Assembly: GCA_900312665.1 (NCBI GenBank)
Contig: ONZQ02000005.1
Coordinates: 527,854 to 591,853, forward strand
Reading direction: 5' to 3'
Length of the DNA stretch: 64,000 nt
DNA from: Cephalotrichum gorgonifer
Taxonomy: Eukaryota; Ascomycota; Sordariomycetes; Microascales; Microascaceae
Position numbers and translations under genes: made by a program. The notes beneath the pieces were generated by a model that did not search any database, was not told the origin of the DNA, and worked only from the letters and a program-made list of their open reading frames with translations. This document shows, in pieces, positions 32,925-43,790 of this stretch (the first letter of the stretch is position 1; each line of letters opens with the position of its first letter).

Positions 32925-32927
32925 CTA
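32919..32927 (-). promoter_or_regulatory. candidate translational readthrough signal (UAG CAA UCA)
   Basis: Stop codon plus six nucleotides of the DUF4139 gene. The hexanucleotide CAAUCA fits CAR-YYA, the context that directs readthrough in tobamoviruses and has been shown to work in yeast. None of the other stop codons in this window has this context. Confidence 0.45.
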
Positions 32928-35361
32928 ACACTCGAACACGCCCTCGCCCGCCGGGCACGCGACCTCGTACTCGAGCGCGAGCTTCACGCCCTTTCCGGCC
33001 TTCAGCGTGACCTCCCACTCCACCTCCCCTCCCTTCTTCATCTTAGCGACGGCCTTCCCCCAGTCCTTGTCCTCAGGACCGCGGGCAGGAACACCCGTGA
33101 TAGCGCCGCTGGGGTTATTCATCCCCTTGGGGGAGATGACCTCGACGCGCAGCCCCGCGTCCTCGGACACCGGGACCTGGTCCAGCACGTAGATGCTCGC
33201 GCTGTCGCCCGCGGCGCCGGCGCGGGTGTTGACGAGCGTGATGGCGCGGGAGTACACGGAGCTGTCCTCCTTGGCGAGGAATCCGGACGTGGAGCGGCGC
33301 ACCTGGGGCTTGGGGTACGTGACGTGCATGTCCGGGTCGATGCCGAGGCTGAGGAGGAAGGAGTCGCCGGCCGAGCAGCGCGGGAGGCGGGTGCGGCCCA
33401 TGAAGGACCCGTCGAGGGTGAGGCCGGCGGGCCCGCGGAGGAGGGTGAGCTTGGAGGAGTTGCGGATCTTGGCCTTGAGGTAGGCCACGGGCTTGTACTT
33501 CGCCACGACGGTGTGGTTGAAGACGACGCCCGAGAACGCGACGCGGGCGATGCGCTGCTTCGTGGCGAGGGAGCGAGGCGGGAGGGTCTTGGAGCCGGGG
33601 AGGTCGTACGTTGTCGTCAGGCCCGTCTCCTCCATAGCCGAGTCCTGGAAGTCCAGCTCCGGAGTGACCTCGAGGATGGTCTGGTCGTCCTGCGCTAGGT
33701 GGTCCCCGTTGTCGAAGTCCTCCTCGTCGGGGGAATAGTTGGGGCTGGCGGCCGAGTACTCCTCGAATACGGGGCTCGAGGGGGCGTAGCCCGACGGCGC
33801 GACCACCGGTGCAGCCGGCCTTCTTGACAGGCTGAGGCTGCCGAGGCCGGCGAGCTTCTTCCTTGCCCGGGGGGGGCCGTCGATCGCCAAGTTGTAGCTC
33901 GCCAAATCGTCCACAAAATTGGCGGCCGGCCGCGCAGCACCCTCGTCCGCCCCGCTCCTCGCTCCGCCCCTCGCCGCCGCAGCGGACGGGGCGGGGCCGC
34001 CGTCACCGTCCCTCGACACGCCAAACAGGTTCGCGCGGGGCTTCTGGGCCTGCTGCCTCTTGCGCTTGGCGTCCCAGGAGGCGTTCTGCCTCTTCTCCTC
34101 CTGGCTGCCGGTCAGGGAGCTGACGGAGATGCCGCCGCGCCCGCGCCTGCCGGCGAGCTTGAGGTGCCAGGGCACGAGGGTGGGCAGGTCGTCCTCGAGG
34201 CCGGAGAACGTGGTCTGAGAGGTGGAGAGGGTGATCTTTGCGTCGGACCAGGTCTCGGATGTGGCGTTTGTGAGCTGAGCCTCGTAGGAGAGGGTGGCGG
34301 CGTTGGAGGTCGTCGAGAGCTGGAGGTCGTAGCTGGGGGACCAGAAGGCGGCCGAGGTGACGTAGGTGAGGAGCAGGCCGCACCTATTGCCCGAGGACTC
34401 GCCCTCCGCGCCGGCGTCCAGGCCCGGGGACGCACTCTCCTTGAGGAGCTGGAACTCGGCCTCGCTGGCCACGGAGCCGCGGCGGGACGACACGGGGGTG
34501 TAGGCGGAGGCGTCGAGGGAGATGGTGACGGAGTAGACGAACTTGGGCCAGAAGTTCTCGCGCTCCTTGCGCACGCGCGCCCGCTCGGCGATCCTCACCT
34601 CGCGCTTCTTGGCGTCGATCTGCGACTTCCTGTAGCCCTCTAGGCGCGCCTTGCGGTCCGCCCTGCCGGCCCTCCTCTTCTCCCTGGCCGCCAGCTTCTC
34701 GAGGGCCAGGCGCTCCTCGCGCAGCTTCGGCAGGCGCTTCTCGATGCTGCGCTTCTCCGCCAGGCCGGCCTGCCTGTCGGCGAAGACCTTCTCCCTCTCG
34801 GCGCGGTAGGTCTCGAGGTCGCCGGCGACGGCGAGGTTCCTCTGCTCGTCGAAGACGGAGGCGTGCTCGTCGAGGATGGCCAGCCTCCTCTTGGCGCTGG
34901 CGACCTTCTCGTCGGCGGCGGCGACCTCGTCCTCCAGGGCGGCGATGGCGTCCCGCACGCGGTCCAGGGCGTCGGCCTGGCTGAACTCGGGCTTGGACGG
35001 AGAGTCGTCGTCGCTCTCGACGTCGGAGAGGTCCTCGGGTGGGTAGATCTCGTCGAAGATCTCGGCGTTGGGGAGGAGCTCGACGGCGATGTCGGTGATG
35101 ACGGCCGAGCCGCTGCCCTCTACCTTTATGGAGTCCTCATCTGCGGTGGGGGTGAGGCCGATGATTTTGATTTCATTGACGCCGGGCTGGCGGAGTGTTA
35201 GTGAGGGCGTAGAGGGCATCAGTTGTCTGGGGGGGAGCTTGGGGACTCACGGCGAGCTGGAGGTCCTTGATCTCGCGAACGATCTGGGCGCGGGAGGGGA
35301 AGAGGGTGACGGACTTGGTGGGGAGGTTGCGCAGGTTGAACTCCTGCTTGGGGATGTCCAT
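32925..35361 (-). CDS. DUF4140/DUF4139 domain protein (mucoidy-inhibitor-A-like)
   Basis: Two exons: 35361-35251 and 35186-32925, with a 64-bp intron (GTGAGT donor, CACTAAC branch, CCAG acceptor), giving 790 aa to the UAG. Exon 1 plus the start of exon 2 give the DUF4140 N-terminal domain (KSVTLFPSRAQIVREIKDL, then VNEIKIIGLTP). Residues of about 115-245 form a long charged coiled coil. A beta-rich DUF4139 domain follows (YSVTISLDASAYTP, WSPSYDLQLST, ETWSDAKITLSTSQT, and the final AKYKPVAYLKAKIRNSS through VEWEVTLKAGKGVKLALEYEV). A basic, Ala-rich disordered insert and an acidic stretch (YSPDEEDFDNGD) split the domain. The family is widespread in fungi and bacteria; its biochemical role is unknown. 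There is no signal peptide. The stop codon context is unusual (see the readthrough entries). Confidence 0.85.
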
Positions 35362-36795
35362 GGCTTTTGATGAGTGAGCTGTTGCCCGAGGTTTTCTTTC
35401 TATGAGAGGTTACTAGAAGATATGTGTAGCTGACAGCGGCAATTGCCACGAGGACTTGTGTTTGCGACTGTCTAATACTATAGTATAGATGTATGAGCAC
35501 GAGTACTTGCACAAGATGGGGTGAGATGAGATCAATCAGATGAGATGTGATAAGGGGGAAGTGTGTCTGTTCATTCAGCTCGGCATTGAGGTGTTATTTA
35601 TGTCCTGCCTCTTGATGGCGGTGCAAGCAGGCACCCGAATTAATCCTTGTTGCGGAGGACTGTAAGTTACTTGTACTTGTTAATACTTGCATGCATCGCC
35701 CCAAGTACCCCTGACTTCACCTGGTGCCTGGCTTGAAGTCCTCCACATTAGTATTTGTAGGACTGACACCCTCGCTCGTCTTCATTGGTGCAATACCGGG
35801 TTTATCCTGTCCTAGCGTGTAGGGCTGCCCAGGTGTTGATAAAGTTATTTGGCATTGTCAAGGACGAATACGGTACAAGTTGGCTCCCTCCGGCCGACAC
35901 TCCATTGCACGAGCCACAAGAGGCACGGCGGTGGGGTAATTCTCCTCTCACCCAATGTTACGCTGACAACTGAGCGTTTGCCTGTCGGTGCTCCGGTTAC
36001 TTTATTAGTATCAGCTGCGGGGTTCGGGGTCCTCGATATGAATGAATGAATAATATCTTGAAGAATTCACTGAGAGGGCTTGCTTTTGCAGGGATCCTTG
36101 TTGTTCGAGCAGGCAACAGTCGACAAAAAAAAGGGTGTATATCTAGACATGTAGCAATACATGTATTGACCACTTGGGCTTGCCCATAGAGTGATGTCTA
36201 TCTAGAAATGCCACTCAAAAAGGTTGGAAGTGGTGATGAGGGTGTCGAGGCGTCTCGCCTGGAAATGGCCTCGGCGACCTTAAAGGTAGGCATTCAGACA
36301 TGGCCATGGCGGTGGGCGACTCAGCTGTTTTAATTTAAGCGCGTAATACAACTATGTCGCAGGGTGATTCTGTGGAGCATAGCAAGACCTGGGACCCGGC
36401 TCTGTCCCATCTCGTAACCTTTGCTTGATCCTGCTCTACTGGGTCGGACTCAGCCCAAAGTCATGATAATGTTTGCACGGAAATATGACTATGCAGTGTA
36501 TGGCTGAGACGAGCTGAAGTCATGCTGCCCTGGTTTGCTAGCCCAAGCTTTCCTCTGCGTTGTACAAAAATGATTTCCCAGGCAGAAGGGGTGACCAGTC
36601 GAAATCTTAATCGTGAAAACCGCATGCGCAGATAAAGTATGGAAAGATATATGACTCTCTCTACAAACCTAGACGCCATATAGGTAGTCCCTTTCGCTCG
36701 ATTTAAGGAATGGAGACCCCAGTCTTGCCTCTGCCAATGTTACTGCTGGACAACCCAGAGTCCGCCACATGTAACTCGTCGAAATAGCTGGAGAG
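35362..36795. other. divergent intergenic region
   Basis: Promoters of the DUF4139 gene and the His-rich gene. Short frames only; no repeat or RNA gene recognised. Confidence 0.5.
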
Positions 36796-37875
36796 ATGTA
36801 TAGACAGCCACCGTTCTGGCCGCCGGCGCCGGGATGCCATCATCCTCATCCCCATCCCTATCATCATGATCATCATCACCAGTGTCAGCATCAGCATCAG
36901 CATCCGCACCCGCACACCGTCCTACCGGCCCCTCAGTGCCCATGTCTGGCGGAATCGCTACCCCAGGGCCCCTACACCCAGCCCTGCGCAGCCGCGATTC
37001 ACCCGCTCCAGGTCAACAATAACGTCCATGACGGACCGCACCACGGCGTTCCGCTCTCGCCCACTCACGCCCACACCCACTCCCACGTGCCACCCTTTCC
37101 CCCCTACGGCCCGCCCGGCGCCTACCCTCCTAACGAGCCCGTCCCCAGCCGCCGGGCCCTCACGACCGTCGTCCTCCCCAACCGGCGCTTTCTAGTCAGC
37201 CGCCCCCTAATGGACCACCTGCTCCCACGCGCCGCCAACGCCCCTCACCACGGCGCGCCCTTCTCCCCCATCGCCTTCCTCGGCCCCACGGCCCCCGCCC
37301 GCCTCCCGCCCCACCTCTTCCCGGACCCCATCCCCCCACTCACCGACGCCCTCACACTCCTCTTCGAGCGCCTCGAGCGCATATCCCGTGAGGAGGATGC
37401 CGCCCCCTCCTCCTCGCACTCATTCTTCGACGGGCTGGAGTTCAGGCTCGACAACGTGCGGGACCAGCCGCGCGTGCTGGTCGAGACGTTCCGCGTCGCC
37501 TTCGCGCTGTGCGTCGTGCTGGACATGGACGGGGGCCTGGGCTGCGCGGACGAGCTGGCGGCGCACCTGGGCAGGTTCCTGGCGAGGCTGCTGCCGCGGC
37601 TCTACGTTCTCGGGGGCGACGGGCCGGGTCCGGGGCCGGGGCCGGGGCCGGAGGGCGGCGTGAGCGGGGCGGTGTGTGGGGCTCTGCTTGGGTACGCGAA
37701 GGTGTTTAGGGAGACGGGCGAGTGTTTGGAGGTCTTGGGGGCACTGTGGGATGGGCTGGATGCGGGGGAGAGGGTGTATGTGGGGAGGATTTTGAGGGGG
37801 GGATTGGTGAGTGGCGGGGTGGGTTCGAATGTGTACAGGATGTGGATGGCTCTTGGGCGCTTGGGGCTGTTGTGA
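36796..37875 (+). CDS. hypothetical protein with His-rich N-terminus
   Basis: Single-exon 359-aa frame. Residues 14-41 carry 14 His plus two Cys (Cys14, Cys30) in HP, HH and HQ runs, a plausible Zn/Cu/Ni-binding segment. A second HTHSH/HH cluster lies around residues 80-100. The Pro-rich part is followed by an ordered alpha-helical domain from about residue 120 (RRFLVSRPLMDHLLP, LTLLFERLERISREE, RVLVETFRVAFALCVVLDMD, GALLGYAKVFRETGECLEVL). A GPGPGPGPGP linker interrupts the last part. No known family is recognised. The regular repeats (CAYCAY hexamers, GGGCCG hexamers) could expand or contract. The ordered C-terminal half argues for a real gene, though no homologue is known to me. Confidence 0.6.
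   Translation: MYRQPPFWPPAPGCHHPHPHPYHHDHHHQCQHQHQHPHPHTVLPAPQCPCLAESLPQGPYTQPCAAAIHPLQVNNNVHDGPHHGVPLSPTHAHTHSHVPPFPPYGPPGAYPPNEPVPSRRALTTVVLPNRRFLVSRPLMDHLLPRAANAPHHGAPFSPIAFLGPTAPARLPPHLFPDPIPPLTDALTLLFERLERISREEDAAPSSSHSFFDGLEFRLDNVRDQPRVLVETFRVAFALCVVLDMDGGLGCADELAAHLGRFLARLLPRLYVLGGDGPGPGPGPGPEGGVSGAVCGALLGYAKVFRETGECLEVLGALWDGLDAGERVYVGRILRGGLVSGGVGSNVYRMWMALGRLGLL
36853..36921 (+). repeat. degenerate CAT/CAC/CAG hexamer array
   Basis: Imperfect three- and six-base repeats encoding the His/Pro/Gln-rich segment of the preceding gene. Confidence 0.7.
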
Positions 37876-38463
37876 GATGTGTTGTAGTGTATCACACGCC
37901 GTAACCTGTATTATTGACAGATGGGAGAGAGACGATTTCAGCTGAGAGACCATACATGTAAAGATCACCACCAGGCCCGCCCTGTTCGTTCCAGGGGCCG
38001 GACAAACTGCAAAACTTGTCCGGATTCCGGCCTCCATGCATACATGTGATGACGCACGAATAATAACCCGGGAAGGGAAAGGCGGGAGCTAGCCGCTGCA
38101 GGGTGATGCAAGAGCATGTTGTCACACAACCTGCAACGCAACCTACCAAGCCAAGTATTGCAGGCATAATAATAACCCCCAACCACCCGAAAATTGGGGT
38201 TGGCTTTCGGTCCACCGTCATCACCGCCTCAAACTCAACTTCACTCACCTCATAATACCACGCCCACACTCACCTTATATACCCCCGCATTCACCTTGCC
38301 TTCAACACCAGACAGTTCCGCCCCTTGATTCCGACCCATTGGATTATTCGGAACACTCCTGGGGATTTGGGTAGTAGTCAACGGACCGACCGACCGACGG
38401 CCGGATCACCCCACACCGCACACACCGCACGCCGACCTCCATCACCGACTCTTCCTTCTCACC
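37876..38463. other. intergenic
   Basis: 3' flank of the His-rich gene, then a promoter with a TATA-like element (38275-38281) and a C/A-rich leader for the next gene. Confidence 0.5.
38275..38281 (+). promoter_or_regulatory. TATA-like element
   Basis: TTATATA 183 bp upstream of the ATG at 38464, followed by a pyrimidine- and CA-rich leader. Position is plausible for a fungal core promoter; unproved. Confidence 0.35.
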
Positions 38464-39437
38464 ATGTCGCAACCGCAAGAGTGGCCCCGGCCCACTCACC
38501 CCGACGAGTCCTCAATGTCCGGCGCCCTCCCTTACATTCCTCCCCAGCCCATGGCGCCCCAGCACTCCGGCATAGAAGCCCAGATGCCCGGCCCAGCAGC
38601 CTACGACGACCAGCGGCCGCAGGGGCCCCAACCCTCGCCCTACGTAGGAGGCACCGACCCATTCCGCCCCCAGCGCGCCTCTCCGTCCCCGGGCCGGCAC
38701 CATCCAGCGTCGGGCGTGCCGTCGCAGGATATCGCCGCCACCCCCGCGATGCCCATGACGCCCCACTTCTCCTCTCGCGGCCCTGACCTGAAGACCGCGA
38801 GGGCCGCGTCGCACGCCGCCGTGCGGGAGTTCGTGGACCTCGTGAGGAGGAGGCAGGGCGCACCGCCGGGGAGCACCATCAGCGTGGACATCGAGGGAAA
38901 GATACGCGCGCAGGGGGCCATCGTGTTCGACGACTTGCGGATGCTGAGGGAGGAGCTGAGGGAGGTGGCGAGGGCGAAGGAGGGGCACCGGTGGAGGAAA
39001 TGGGTTGTCGGGGGCGCCGTGTGAGTACCTTCCTTTCTACCCTTTCTTCTCTCCGTGTCCCCTGCGCCTTTTTTGCTAACGAGACAAACAGCGCGTCGTT
39101 CATCCCGGCCGTGAAATCCATGTTCCGCCACTTCGTCCCGCCCTCGACAGAAGTCACCCACGCGTCCAACGACACCGAGTACGCCTTCCGCCGCAGCGCG
39201 TCCCTCCTCGCGCGCATCCGCGAGTCCGTCCTCGGCCGCGGCGGCGTCCTGGCGGGCGTGAGCTTCTTCGTCTTCGCCGTGCTGTACGTCTTCCAGAACG
39301 AGGTCGCCATCCGCGTCGCCAGGACGCTGTCGAGGAGGGTGAAGAAGCTGCTGGGCAAGCTGGAGAAGGGCGGCTACGAGGTTGACGAGGGGGACCTGAA
39401 TGTTTTCGAGGGGTGGAGGTGGAGGGTTCTGCTATGA
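38464..39437 (+). CDS. hypothetical single-pass membrane protein
   Basis: Two exons: 38464-39020 and 39092-39437, with a 71-bp intron (GTGAGTAC donor, TGCTAAC branch, ACAG acceptor), giving 300 aa. The N-terminal 100 residues are Pro/Gln/Ser-rich and probably disordered. Residues of about 105-180 are helical and charged, with a possible coiled coil (FDDLRMLREELREVARAKEG). One clear transmembrane helix lies near residue 245 (LAGVSFFVFAVLYVFQ), followed by a very basic helix (RVARTLSRRVKKLLGKLEKG). Another mildly hydrophobic segment (WVVGGAVASFIPAV) spans the splice junction. No signal peptide is seen, so it may be a tail-proximal anchored protein of an internal membrane. I do not recognise the family. 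Confidence 0.75.
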
Positions 39438-39978
39438 AGGATGAAAGGGAGGAGGAGGCGAGGGTGTTTTACGAGTAGGTTGACGACTTTTTGTTTTCAT
39501 GTTTCATTGAAGCGCATTATGAGGTTATGGCATATGACACAGTTGACTAGTACAATTCAATTCATTTTCCTTTTGTCTTTCAATTGACTCGACACATCAA
39601 TGGAGGTCTTGCAGTTTGGATGGAAGGAGCTACCCGATGACAGTGACAATGTGTGTCTGGTCGCACCGTACCTTACCTTGCCTGTCCCACTGGAGCCAAG
39701 CGTGCCACAGGCGAAATAGACTTCTTCAGGGCGAGGCTTCAGTGCTGAACACCAACATACAGTGTCCGTCATGTGTATGTGAAAACAAAACTCGACCCCA
39801 CCACCACCCCTTCCTTCCAGTTTCGGTCACCTCGACATCAGACTACCTTTCTAGTTTGACTCTCACAAATAACACCCAAGCAAACGGAATTCCTCTTTTA
39901 TATCACCTAAAACACTGTCGCGCATATCTCATTCTGCAGCTTCCACCTTTCGCAAACCACTCACCATACCCAGCGGGA
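39438..39978. other. intergenic
   Basis: 3' flank of the membrane-protein gene and promoter/leader of the methyltransferase gene; the last 200 bp are C/A-rich. Confidence 0.5.
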
Positions 39979-41667
39979 ATGGAAAACGTGCCGCCGCCGA
40001 GCAGAAAACGCGCTCACTCCTCGCTAAGCGACGAGGACGCCAGTCGCCACCACCGCCCCGTGACCATGTCGGCGGATCCGGCGCCGGAGGCAAGTCGGCC
40101 GAAGCGCCCGCCGCCCGGAGTCGACGCAGACACGTATTTCCACAATCTCTACAGGACCGAGATCGACTTCCGCCAGTTGGCGCTCGAGGACCCGTCCTTC
40201 GCGAAGCTGTATAGCCACCCACCCGTTTCTCGTTCCCTGGTTTCAATGACACCGATGCTGACAAGTATCCGCAGACTCAAGCAGGGACACCTCGACTTCA
40301 ACGACCCCAGCTCTGTCGTGCAGCTTACCAGGACGCTCTTGAAGGTTGACTATGGCTTGGAGATAGAGCTGCCCCCAGATCGGCTGTGTCCACCTGTTAG
40401 TCTCCGGCCTGCCTCGCATTCACTCACTCACTCTCATCACTGCGAAGCTGACAAACTGAGCGCCAGGTACCAAACCGCCACAACTACATATTGTGGCTCA
40501 AGGGCTTGATGGACTCCACCTCGGACGAGGACCCGGGGAAGAGTCGAGTGCGCGGCATCGACGTCGGCACCGGCTCCAGTTGCATATACCCCCTTCTTGG
40601 GTGCACCCAGCGGGCCTGGGAGTTCATTGCAACGGGTTCGTCGGCACCGCCCACCTACCCTGCCCTTACTTGGCCGTGTGTGCTCACCCTAACCATACAT
40701 CCCAGACATCGACGAGACCAACCTAGAATACGCCAAGCGGAACATAGCCCTAAACAACCTAGAGGACAGGATCCGCCTTGTCCCCCGCACCTCCTCCGAC
40801 ACCCTCATCCCGCTCGACGACCTAGAAGACGCCCGCACGGCCGACTTCGTAATGACGAACCCGCCCTTCTACGAGTCCGCCGACGAACTCGACGCCCTCG
40901 CGCGCAAGAAGTCCCGCCCGCCCCTGACGGCCTGCACCGGCGCCCCCGTCGAGATGGTCACGGCGGGCGGCGAGGTCGGCTTCGCGCGCCGCCTGGTCGC
41001 CGAGTCGCGGCGCCTCCGGGGTCGCGTGCGCTGGTACAGCACCATGCTCGGCAAGTTCTCGAGCGTCGAGACCGTCGTGGAGATGGTCAGAGGCGAAGCC
41101 GGGGTGGAGAACTACGCCGTCACGGAGTTCATACAGGGCGCCAAGACGAGGCGGTGGGCAGTCGCGTGGAGCTTCGGCGACAGGAGGCCCTCGGGGGACG
41201 TCGCGAGGGGCATGAAGGAGGTTAGTTGGGGGAAGGTGCTCCCGCCGCGGACGGAGTACGAGATTGCGCTGCCACAGAGGCCGGGGTTGAGCGCCGCGGT
41301 GGTGGGGAGGTGTATCGACGAGCTGATGGGGGGGCTCGCGTTGACGGAATGGAGGTGGGACGCGGAGAAGCTAACGGGGCTGGGGCGCTCGAGGGAGAAT
41401 GTCTGGTCCAGGGCGTGGAGGCGGCGCCAGCAGCGGATAGAGGCGGGGGTGGAGGAGGCGCCGCCGGAGACAGAAGGGGGTGACGCCGCCGCGTGCGCCA
41501 TCGGGTTCCGCATCTCGGTCGTCGTCGGCCTGGATGACTACACGGTCGTGTTCAGGTGGGTGCAAGGCTGCGACGCGGCGCTCATGGCGAGCCTGCTGGC
41601 GTTTCTGAGGTCCCGCGTGGAGAAGTTCAAGGGGGTTGAGGGGCTGGAGATGTATATTGTGAAGTAG
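39979..41667 (+). CDS. mtl16: METTL16-type U6 snRNA N6-adenosine methyltransferase
   Basis: Predicted nuclear SAM-dependent methyltransferase that makes m6A in the ACAGA box of U6 snRNA; S. pombe Mtl16 is the studied fungal orthologue. Four exons: 39979-40208, 40275-40395, 40467-40635, 40706-41667, giving 493 aa. Landmarks in order: DADTYFHNLYRTEIDFRQLA, GHLDFNDPSSVVQLTRTLL, VPNRHNYILWLKGLMD, the SAM motif GIDVGTGSSCIYPLLG, the catalytic TNPPFY (around residues 222-228), then GGEVGFARRLVAESRRL, RWYSTMLGKFSS and TEFIQGAKTRRWAVAWSF. These match METTL16 (DUF890) along its length. The N-terminus (KRAHSSLSDEDASRH) is disordered. Intron 1 is 66 bp, in frame and without a stop; it is removed here because family alignment joins AKL to LKQGHLDF. 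Retention would insert 22 residues. Confidence 0.9.
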
Positions 41668-42696
41668 ACGGCGGTGGAGGCTACTCCCAAGCCCCCCATC
41701 TTTCCTGTTCTTTTTGCTCATTTTCTTCTTCTAGTGGATTTATGATACCCAGACCGATAGAAACAGCGATGAGGATTATAGCAGTTTGGTTTTCCTGTTG
41801 GCGTACTACGAGTTGCGACTGGCTTTGTTTTTTGTTTTGGCCATGGCATAAATCCGGGTCCGTGATTTTCTGTTTGTAATCCCAGTCAAGCACAAGACTT
41901 GTCGAAGTTATCTGTCCCATGTACTTGTAAGAGAGGCTCGGTCACCCCCTTTTGCGGGGGGGATCAGCGCCGCAACGGTCTCCCCCCTTTCTTCCCCAGT
42001 CCCCAATCCATCCCTCGGCTTCTGCCGACCGGCCCCGGACCCTACCTCCGGACATGACGGCCACATGCCCGTGCCGCGACTTACAAGCAACATTCCGGCA
42101 TCCAAGTCCCGGGGAAGAGGTGGTGTTTAATGCCTGATTAAGCACCCCATCTAGCTACTCATGGACGTCGGGAAGTGGGATAATCGAGTTGTTGGTAAGT
42201 AGTGACACTCCGATGGCAACAGCAAGACAGTCGTTTTAAGCTTACAATTATGAAGGGGAATATACGGGTCAGGATTACACCGAGATGAAGATCGACGGAA
42301 TGTTCGCGGGTATGTTTATTAGGACACGATAGCTACCTATATATTCAGCACCGGGAGAAACTTGTTCTGGTTATGGCTCGCCCTGGGCTTCCTATGACGT
42401 AGGGGCGGAACCCGAGGTGAGACACCGGAGAGTAGGCGCTTTCTTACTTAGCATTCGATCGATTTTATGAGACATCGAGTTTTGTTCCCTGGGCGATGAG
42501 ACCCCCCCTTTCTTCCTGTGAAATCTTCACGTGGTAAGAGAGGAATGGACCAAACACCGAAGGCTAGGAAGCGTGAAGGAGGGACTCGAGAGATGAATAT
42601 AACCCACGCTCTTCCCGCCCTATCGTGGCCGGGAAGATGAATAATACGTCCGGAATCTTAGCTTCTCCCCCTCTTTGCTTTTCTCTTCCTTGAACC
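41668..42696. other. intergenic
   Basis: No supported gene. The right end is the short leader of the metalloprotease gene. Confidence 0.5.
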
Positions 42697-43790
42697 ATGC
42701 TCCCCAAACTCACCCTCGTAGCCCTCGGGCTCTCTAGCCTCGCCTCCGCGAGCCTCACCCGTTCCGCACGCCCCCTGACCCGCTGCGGCGCTCCCGAGCC
42801 GTCGAGGGAGCAGATAAAGGCGGCCGCCGCGCTGCTCCCAGATAGAAAGACGGGCGAGGGTAAGGGGTTTAGAGCGGAGCCCGTCACCGTGGCTACTTAC
42901 TTCCATGTCGTTTCGTCGAGTGAGGATGAGGAGGATGGGAACATCTCCGTACGTTCTCCACATTTCCTCTCCTCTCCCCCCTTTCTCCTTCCCCCTTTTA
43001 AACCCCCATCCAACCCAAACTCTCACTGCAAGACCTGAACAACAACCGGGAAGGGAACTAACATACCGCCCACAGGACGAAGCTATCGCAGATCAGCTCC
43101 AAGTCATGAATGACGACTACCGGGACTCCGGCTTCAGTTTCTTCCACGCCGACACCACCCGCACCGTGGACCCCGACTGGGCCACCAACTCTCTAGACCC
43201 CTCCACCGACATGGACATGAAGGGCTCGCTCCGCCAGGGCAGCTACGCCGACCTCAACATCTACCTCCTCAAAGGCCTCATCACCAACGACGGCAAGAAC
43301 GTCCTCGGCAGGTGCTACTTCCCCATGTCCCAACCCAGGGACGAAGACGTCGTGCTCGACGGGTGCTCCGTGCTCGCGGCCACCGTCCCCGGCGGGTCCA
43401 TGGAGAGGTACAACCTCGGCAAGACGGTCTCGCACGAGGTCGGGCATTGGATGGGGCTGTACCACACCTTCCACGACGGGTGCGACGGCGGCGACGGCAT
43501 AAGCGACACGCCGGCGCAGGCCTCGCCCACGGAGGGGTGTCCCCCGCGGAGGGATTCGTGCCCCAACCACAAGGGGCTCGATCCGATTCATAACTTCATG
43601 GATTACTCGGACGACGTGTGCTTGACTGAGTTTACGCCTCTGCAGATGTAGGTTTCACTGCACCCCCACTCCTGGCATGTTCGTTGTCTCTGCTTGGGAC
43701 TTTGTGAGGCCGAATTCGGTGCTGACTTTTTTGTTAGTGAGAGGATGCAGGGCAACTGGGGTTTGTACAGGGCGGGAGCAGGGGAATAGG
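42697..43790 (+). CDS. secreted metalloprotease, M43 (pappalysin-like, MEP1 type)
   Basis: Secreted zinc endopeptidase. Three exons: 42697-42948, 43076-43647, 43739-43790, giving 291 aa. Signal peptide residues 1-18 (LTLVALGLSSLASA). A short propeptide-like part with one Cys (RCGAPEPS) precedes the catalytic domain (TVATYFHVVSS). The zinc site is HEVGHWMGLYH, with His204, Glu205, His208 and His214. The downstream DTPAQASPTEGCP and the Met-turn region NFMDYSDDVCLTEFTPLQM are typical of this family. The short last exon supplies IERMQGNWGLYRAG, the usual ending, which confirms the second intron. Length is normal for fungal members. Such enzymes are often linked to nutrient acquisition or host-protein degradation; no specific substrate can be inferred. 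Confidence 0.92.
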
